The notes below the pieces were generated by a model. That model did not search any database, had not been told where the DNA came from, and saw only the letters and a program-made list of their open reading frames with translations. A DNA stretch of 64,000 bases, taken from positions 19,194,827 through 19,258,826 of the forward strand of contig CM037476.1 in assembly GCA_021014325.1 (NCBI GenBank), in the 5' to 3' direction. Below, piece by piece: positions 1 through 9,400 of the stretch. The DNA is from Plazaster borealis (taxonomy: Eukaryota > Echinodermata > Asteroidea > Forcipulatida > Labidiasteridae). Numbering within the stretch: the stretch's first letter is position 1; each line of letters opens with the position of its first letter. The position numbers and the translations under genes were made by a program.

Positions 1-91
1 CGTGTACATGTATTCAAAGCCACTTTGCTTCTCCAACACCCTCAACACTCTGTGGTCTTCCATTGATGGAGAGATTGATCTTAATTTTCAG

Positions 92-468
92 GTGACGTCC
101 AGCTCGTGATGCGTGTCCACGCGTACCTCGAGCGCCACGGTCTCATCAACTTCGGTGTCTACAAGCGTCTGAAACCCCTCCCCACCAAGACCATGGGGAA
201 GGTGCTCGTCATCGGGGCAGGTATCTCCGGTCTAGCCGCAGCGTCACAACTCCAGACGTTCGGCATGGATGTTACCATCCTTGAGGCCCGGGACCGGGTC
301 GGCGGCCGGGTCACCACGTACCGTAAGAATAACTACGTGGCCGACCTGGGTGCGATGGTGGTGACTGGTCTTGGGGGTAACCCCATGACGGTCGTAAGCA
401 AACAGGTCAACATGGAGTTGGCCAAGATTAAACAGAAGTGCCCACTTTTTGAGAGCGGAGGTCAAACG
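92..468 (+). CDS. KDM1A: KDM1A window exon 1: SWIRM end and FAD-binding motif
   Basis: Acceptor ttttcag ends at 91, and the exon begins with two bases of a split codon. It encodes [16 protein letters not shown], then [14 protein letters not shown] and [11 protein letters not shown], which hold the FAD ADP moiety, followed by [12 protein letters not shown]. The donor is ACG|GTATGG (phase 0). Reading through the donor gives an intron stop at 532-534. Confidence 0.95.
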
Positions 469-3400
469 GTATGGACGGCAAGTATTTTTCTGTTTGTTTG
501 GACTTCTCTAACATCGACACTGTTGTTCTACTAACATGGAAGTTGAGATGGCAGCAGTTGAGTGTAGAAGATTCTAGACTATGGCCTTTTTTTCAAAACT
601 GGTTTAGGCTTGGCTCTGTCAGTCATTTTGAGAACGGTACACTTTTGTTAAGAAACTTGGAACAGGTGAAATGTTCCTTAGCCAAAGTCCAAGCCCTAAG
701 CCGTGATTTTAAAAATGACCCTAGTGCTTTAGCCCGCAATCTTTTTAGTTCAGGTTTCAATGCCTCGCATTCTGGTCAGAGTCTTAAGTTTTAAGTATTG
801 AGTCCTACAAGGTATGCGCCCTACATTTTAGTTGCCAGTTTTAGTCTTATGGGTTGAGTTTTTTCTCAAGGGATGAGTTTTTTCTCAAGGATTGAATTTT
901 TCTCAAGGGTTAGTTTTTTTTAAAAGTCTTTTAGGTTTTTTTTTTTTTTTAAGGGTTGAGTTTTCTCTAAGGTTGAGTTTTTAACTCAAGGGTGGATGTT
1001 TTTCTCAAGGGTTAAGTACTTTCTCAAGGGTAAGGGGGGGGGCACCTGGGAAATCTTTTGGGCTACGCCGCTGTCGTCTTGTGTGGCTTCCATTGATGCC
1101 TTAACACCCTTACAGACTAGGCATTTTTGCTAGCATTTGGCCCCAATCCTGCCATGTCCTCTTCTCTTACGTCACTCCACACCAAATTGTTTGGACTTGG
1201 ATAAGACTGGAATACCTGACCCTGTGATAAGCAATTGTTGTTTGGGTCTACTAGCTCCAGTCCTTCTGAATCCTTCACTTTGGGGGCTGGATCTATAGAA
1301 GGATTTGGGACTGTGAGGGTTTTATTGGTGTTGTGCTAGTGTTACATTAATCTTCTGTTAATTGTTAAGTTTTAGTGTTGATCTAAAAAATGTTTTCACT
1401 GAGTTTTTTTTATTAACACAAACGCTCCAGCAGTGATGCATGTAATTTTGGTAGAGGGAAAAGGTTTCGCACACTTAGTTGGTTCTCCTTTTCCCTCATT
1501 TTCTGAGGAAATTTTTCGTGCAAACAAAGAGTTTGACACTTTCTTACCAAATCAGGTACATGTAGATTCGATTGAGACCATTATGGAGGTTTTGTTAAAG
1601 TAGTTAAATTTTCAATATCACAAAACTTTTCAACTTTTATTACAATAGCTGCTGTTATAAACCGTGCAAGTCTCTAGTGTGTTCAAACATTTTGGGGACC
1701 ACTTTGGTCCAATGCACATTGCTTTAACACGTGAAGGAAACAAACTCGCGCACTTTAACGGGTCCCAATGTTCAAAAATGCGCGAGACTTGCTCAGTCTA
1801 TTCTGATTTGAACACCGTTATTGGGTCATTATTTTTCTGAAAAGATTTACGTACCGATGTGTATCTTATTAGAAATAGTTTTGTTTTCAACATTCTTGGT
1901 TTTTAGTTTGGTGTTTGGTGGTGGTTGAAATAACCCTATTTAAAGAATAATTTGTTTAACACGTTTTAAAGGGAAGGTACAACTCTGATTTCTGTGAGCA
2001 ATAATCTTTTTCAAAATATTTCCAATGGGAGTCTTTTAGAGACGCCAATTGACAGCAGACTTACCAGGTAAATCTATTGTCCTCGGGAAATTTGCGCATG
2101 TTCAGAAATGCGTAAACAATGGAAATTTACCTGGTAAGTCTGCTGCCACCTAGTGTTCCAAAGTCTACTATTTCCTTTTTGATGTTAATTTTAAGACAAG
2201 CATCAGCAAAACTTGATCAACTTTTTTTCTCTCTTTTTTTTCTTCTTTTTTTTCTTCTCAAAAGGTTACCGAGGACTATACATTGCCTTGAAGTTTAATC
2301 TTACCTTTAAAGGGCCAAATTTGATCGAGCTGCTTCTAAGTACAAAAACTAGCTTTAAGCACAACGTAATTACACTTGCCAGAAAATGGTTACCAGCAAA
2401 AATATATGTACCATTCCACATGTTCCATCTGTGACTGGTATCCTGCTCATTTTTGCTTAGCAGAAAATTGTCTAGAAATATTTTTTGCTTAAAAGCAACT
2501 CTATGAAATTGGACCCCGATGTGTGCTCCTCTTTATTGATTATCAAAAACTATAAAATCATTAATCATAATTTTCACGATCGAGTGAACAAATTTCCAAC
2601 ATACCAATAAAAAAATGTTGTACCTTGTCTTTAAAGATAGAATGAGATTAGTTGAAATAGCTGAATAAATTGTTTGTTTTTTGTTGGTATAGTTAACTTG
2701 ATTATTTACTAGTTCTTATTGAATACCACTCAACCCTAGAAGTAATTTCCATCTAAAGTCAACCAAAGTGTAGGTTCCACCCCTTTATGGGTAATTTAAA
2801 TTTAAAACTAACTTTTGTTCATTTTAGTTTTGAATTTGCTAATAAATATTTAAATTCTAAATCAGCACCCACACATTTTCTTACTAAATTCAAACTAAAA
2901 CCAAGCACTACATGTATGTCATCTTAACAAATTATAAAATGTTCTCGTACTTGAAGGTAGGGTCATAGATTGGTAATTACTCCAAAAATTAATGACCGTC
3001 AAAACTTACTTGTTGAGAAGCTGTTGATAGTAACAAATATTTTTGTGACAGGATTCCCATTGAAGTAATGTGGTTTCAAATTTGATTGTTTTTCAATCTG
3101 AGAAATGATTCATAAATGATTCATGCATGAATCGTTTCTCAGAGTTCTGACAGTCGCCGAAAAATTTAAATTTATGTGGTGTCCGTTTGCGAATGCCTTG
3201 GACAGAGATGTGGTTGGTACCCGCTGTCACTTCGCTAAATGTAGATCGGATTCAACATTCTTGTGAAAATACCGTTTCAGTTTATTGCTGTTTTCTCAAC
3301 AACAAGACACTGTATTCAGCTAAAACTTTCACAGACTTTTAGTGTAATTTTTAATTTGGCATATAAATCAGCATTCTGTCGACAAAAACAATCTATGACC

Positions 3401-6400
3401 CTACCTTTAAATTAAAAGGATTGTGAAATGAATTAAGTTTTAATAGATGTTAAATTTGCATTGGGGACAAAGAATATCAAACCAAATAATAAATGAATTC
3501 TTATTAATATTTGATACTTTCCCAAAGATACTTGCAAATCTTGTGCCAGAAATTCCATCATTAAAATTTTTATAGTAGAAAACAATTCTAATACAGTACA
3601 AGTGTTTACATAATTAAAACAAGCGTAAACAAATGTAGTACCGTAATCTTAAAATAGTTTGATTTGTTCGTAAAATATATTCATTTATTTGGAACCAAAC
3701 TAAACGATAATTTGTTTCCTCGCTTTAACAGATTCCTAAAGACAAGGATGAGATGGTAGAGAGAGAGTTTAATCGTCTCCTGGAGGCCACATCCTTCATG
3801 TCTCACCAGCTTGATTTCAACTTCATCAATGGCAAACCCGTCTCCCTCGGTCAGGCACTGGAGCTAGTCATCAAGTAAGGCCACCTTTAAAAATACTTTT
3901 TATTTATTTATTTATTTATTTTTATTTGATTACACATCCAACAGCACAATTAGCGGCAATAACAGGATGAATAGGAAACAAGAAGAAATGCTCAGTTTTA
4001 GATGTGGGAAGAAAACCCCAAATGGGGGGAAACCCACGCAATCAGGTAGGAACTGAAAACCCAATCCACATGCAAGGCTCCGGTCTGAGGTGGGATTCGA
4101 ACCGGGGTCCACAGAGGTGAAAGGCAGGGAAAGAAACCACTGAGCCAACCTGATCCCACAGGATGAGCCACAACTGAGCTATCTTGCCTTATGTTGGCAG
4201 TCTCCCTATTTTGTCAATATCTTTGTTCGGGGTGCCAATCAGAAGCCATACAACCTGTAACTGCCGTATAGCCAGCGATCATACCCAAGTTTAGAAGTTT
4301 TTGATGAGATTTTCATGGGTTGGTTATATGGTGTGTTTAAATGAAAACTACTGGGGCTGGTGATTAAATGAGCCCTTTCAAAAACAATGATGATTTCTAC
4401 TTTTAACCTGTGGGTGCACATACGTACATATGCATATTAAAGTTGTGTGGTGTGTTTTATTTTCTTCCAGGCTCCAGGAGAAGCAAGTGAAGGAGAAGAA
4501 AGGTGATTATCTCAGGACGTTGATCAATCTCCAAGATCAAACCAAGGAGAATCAGACACAGGTAAGGGAAGGAGGTTGTCATCGTTGTCGCTTGCGCAAG
4601 TTTGAAACTTGCTTGACAGTTTTATACTTAAGCGCGGCAAGGAGCTACTTAGCGTTCAACATTGGATAGAAATTCTCTGTGGAGTCAAGGCAAGCTGAGG
4701 CTTTATAAACTTTCAGATGTGTTCTCAACTTGTAAAGGTTTTTGGATGTTATTAATGGAAAGGTATTTATGAATTGGAATAAAAGAGTGGTCACTCAGTC
4801 TTCAATTGCCATTTAAAACCTTGCAGGGTCGTGACCGTGCGATAAAAGACCTGGTGTTTGGCGTGGTCCTTAATCGCATTGCCACTACCCTACTTGGCCA
4901 AATTTCATAGAGCTGCTTTAAAAGTAGAAAATATTTGCTCTACAAATTTCTGCTAAGCAACATTAAGCATGATACCAGTCACAGATGCTACATGTGAGAT
5001 GGTATTTTAGCTGGTAACCTTTTTCTGGTAAGCATTATTTTTGTTGTGCTTAGTAAATTTTTGTGCTTAAGCAGCTGTATGAAATTGGGCCCTGGTTTTA
5101 AACGGCCGTTTTTAAACGGCCGTCTGAAAAGACCTCGTCACCACTCTTTTAGTCCCTTAATATATGGTACTGCAGGCCCAAATAGCAATTGCTTATCATT
5201 TGGCCAGACATACCAACCTTATCTAAGCCCAACCATGTGGGTGTTGATTCACCATAGAGTGGAGGATATTGGAGGGTCACTCGCCAAAGACACTCGGGGT
5301 TTGAGGATAACAGAACTGAATATGAGTAGATTTTGTGATATATTATATTTTTTTTAGCTTCTGGAGTAATCTTTTTCCTTTTAACATATCATTGCCGCAG
5401 TGAAACCCTGACCTGACAAAGGAAAGACAACAAAGGTTCTCTTAATAAGCATCAGGATTTGTTGTTGTCTTGGGAGAAAATATGAGTAGATTTTGTGAGA
5501 TTTTTATTTTCCTTTGTTAAACTCTCTCTCCTCAGCTTCTTGTACTTCAAGACAAGATTAAGGAGCTCCACAAACAATACAAGGAGGTCTCGGAGGCCAA
5601 ATCACCGCGTGATATCACCGCTGAGTTCCTGGTACGGAGCAAGATGCGCGATCTAAACACTGCCCTCAAGGAGTACGATTCACTCGTCTTCAACCAGAAG
5701 GAGCTTGATGAGAAGACACAGGAACTAGAGAATAATCCTCCAAGGTGGGTCAAGCTCAACTTCCTCCATCACTTAATAATCTGAAAGTGAATTACTGTAC
5801 ACAAATTTCTTGAAGGATTTGTTTTCAATTTAGTGAGCTTGCTTCATCTTAGGATGCTCACAGTCAAATTAATCAAAATCCAAATTTGTTTGTTTGAGCT
5901 TCTGGAGTTATCTTTTTTTCTTTGAAGAGATCATTGCCACAGTGAAACCCTGACTTGACAAAGGAAAGACAACAAAGGTTCTCATAATAAGCATCAGTGT
6001 CTTGTGAGAAAATATGAGTAGGCACTCACCGTGAATTGCAGAACCCTTTTTGTGCTAGAGCAGTTCTATGAAATTGGGCCCGAGGTTTCGATCAGACTGC
6101 TCTGATCATCTTTAAGCTTTCTCTTGAAGACGATCAATGCGTACTGATTGAAAGTGTTTCACGACCGTTTCTTATCAGAACCATCACAATTAAGTTGTTG
6201 TTTAGTGAACTTACTAGATTGTATCTCCACCATGCACAGTTTCATAACCTACTTTAGGGAGATGTCAGTGATCAGGGCAATTCAAAGTGTTTTTCCTAGT
6301 TAAAGGGTCTGTATATATTTGGTAACCACTCTTAAAATTAATGGCAATAAAAACCTACTTGGTTAGAAGTACAGCAGCTTTCGATTGTATAAAGCATTCG

Positions 6401-9400
6401 GAGAATCATTTCACTTCGAGGTAATGTTTTTATGGGAAAAGATATCACTTTTCATCCCCAAAAATTTGAATCTGAGAAGTTACTGTCAAATACGTTTCTC
6501 AGATTGTTTATTCCAATTATGGATTATTCTTCCTGCGTGGACATAACCGCTCCAGATTTTTGGCAATATCTCAAAAACGCTTCCACCTTTTGAAATGAAA
6601 TTTTCATAGGTAAGTTTTATTGTATATATCTACAACTACATAGGATTGAAACATACCATGTGTTCCAAATACCAAACGTACACAATTCCTTTAATGTCAG
6701 CCAAGTTAAAAACAAAAAGCTGTTGTTTACTTCAGATATGAGGAAATCGTGATGTTTGATCTATTCCTCTAGCACTTATGATTGATACTATTCCTAAAAT
6801 GTTCCTTTACATTTCTTCCTTGAATTATAATTTTACATATTTTATTAAAACAATTGAGCGGTATCAAAAACCAAAGGTATATGTTCCCTTTAACTGCAAA
6901 ATTTCAAAATCTTCCCTTGTAAACAAGTACCCATTTTACTTTACTTTTGTTGGTGCTGAAAGGGGATCAATCAATGGTTTTTGTTTTCTTGAATTCGTTT
7001 TCCGACTGCAGCGATGTTTACCTCTCGTCTCGTGATCGTCAGATCCTGGACTGGCACTTTGCCAATCTGGAGTTTGCCAACGCCACGCCCCTCTCCACCC
7101 TCTCCCTGAAGCACTGGGATCAGGACGATGACTTTGAGTTCACAGGAAGTCACCTGACCGTAAGGAACGGCTACTCGTGCGTTCCAATTGCGCTGTCCGA
7201 GGGACTAGACATCAAACTGAACACCATCGTCAGACAGATCAAGACGAGCCCAAACGGTTGGTGATGTTAAGATTCTGTGATTTATCGCCAAAGAAAACAA
7301 ACTACATCTAAATAAACTGGGCAAAATTTCATAAAGCCTGTATGTACAAAAACTTTCTAAGCACAAAAAAATCGTGCTTAGCAGATTCAGGTTACCAGCC
7401 AATAATTAAGTTTAAATTATCGCAACTGGTGCGCGTTCATATTTTGCTTAGTAAAGAAATTTGCTAAGCACTTTTTGTGCTTAACAGCTTTATGAAATTG
7501 GGCCCTGATTGGGTTTAAACCTTTTTCAAAAAACTGCGGATTTCCTTCTTTATTATTTAGCTCTTTTACCCTTTTTGAAACCACAGCTTCTTGTTTAGGG
7601 TCTGATTTGGGCTCTTGCTTTGGCTCTGTCAGTAATTTTGAAAATGTACACAAAGCAGGCAGATTATGCCTGAGCCATGGTTTGTAAAATCCTCAGTACC
7701 ATAATAATGAAAACAGTACAAAGTTTTACTGCCAGACTATTTTCATTGTTAATGAGTTGCCGAAGTTCCCAGTATAAATATTAAACAAATACAAACACAG
7801 TCTAATTATAAACAAAACTTAAGAAACATGAGAAATGATCTGTGAAAAATACTCAATCAAATTCTCATCAAAAATGTTTCATCAATTTTTCATCATTTTT
7901 TCTTTGTTTCCTTGTACTTTGGGTGTACTTCTTTTGCGTAAAGCGCATTGGTCTTTTTGGAAATGCGCTTAATAATTCTTTTGAAATAATAAATAATAAT
8001 AATAACAGCAAATCTTAAATCTTTGTGTAATTCCTTGCAGGTGTTGAAGTCTTGACCCAGAGTACTAAGAGTCAAAGTGGTATGTACACCTATAAGGCAG
8101 ACGCAGTGGTGTGTACTCTACCCCTAGGTGTACTGAAGCAATCCCCACCGGGGGTACAGTTTGTCCCACCGCTACCAGAGTGGAAGACAAGTGCTATACA
8201 TCGCATGGGTTACGGCAATCTCAACAAGGTTGGTGTTAAGGAGTAACTATAAGTAAATAGTAAACTTGCGGGTACAACCATGTGTAAAAACTCTTTTTGT
8301 GGGAGTGGTGGCTCTGAAAAGAGCCGGTGTGGTCTTGACGTTTCAAACAGTCTTCAGGAGAATGCTGGAATGCTGATGGTGATGCAGCTTAAAGGGACAC
8401 GTTGCCTCGTTCGGACGAGTTGGTAATAAAAAAAGCGTTTGTAACCGTTTGTTATAAAATGCATATGGTTAGAAAGACGTTATAAAAGTAGAATACAATG
8501 ATCCAAACAAATATGCCTCAAAATTGCGTGGTTTTCATTTTACTTTGAGAACTAACACAGTCGGCCATTTTGTGGAGTCCAAAATTTGACTCCACAAAAT
8601 GGCCAACTGTGTTTGTTCACGATGTTAAAGGAAAACCACGCAATTTCGAGACATATTTGTGTGGATCATTGTATTCTACTTTTATAACGTCTTTCTAACC
8701 ATATGCATTTTATAATGAACGGTTACAAATGCTTTTTATAGACCAACTCGCCCGATCCAAGGCAACGTGTCCCTTTAAGTAGCGCTGGGTAGATGCACAT
8801 TGGTTGGTGTTAATTCACATTACATCAAGTAAAAGAAAAAAGAAAGGTAACTTTCTTGTTTCAGTGATGTTTGAAGCTCTGCATGGTGTGGAAAATAAGA
8901 AGTAACTATAACTAGTAAAATTGCGGGTACAACCATGACATGTAAATTTCTTTTGGGAGGAGTGTTAGTTCTGAAAAGAGCCTGTGTGGTCTCCACTTCC
9001 ACACTTCTCAAGACCAAACCTGCTCTTGTCAGAGCTTACACATGGTTGTACCCGCAAGTTTACTAGTTATTATTACTTCTTTCTTGTTTCATTCTTTTAC
9101 CAACTCCCAAAATCTCCAGAATGCATACCTTGGGTGTCTTAAACAATTTTGTTTTGTTTTTTAAGGTTGTCCTGTGCTTTGACAATTTTGTTTTGTTTTT
9201 TAAGGTTGTCCTGTGCTTTGACAATTTTGTTTTGTTTTTTAAGGTTGTCCTGTGCTTTGACAATTTTGTTTTGTTTTTTAAGGTTGTCCTGTGCTTTGAC
9301 AATTTTGTTTTGTTTTTTAAGGTTGTCCTGTGCTTTGACAATTTTGTTTTGTTTTTTAAGGTTGTCCTGTGCTTTGACAATTTTGTTTTGTTTTTTAAGG

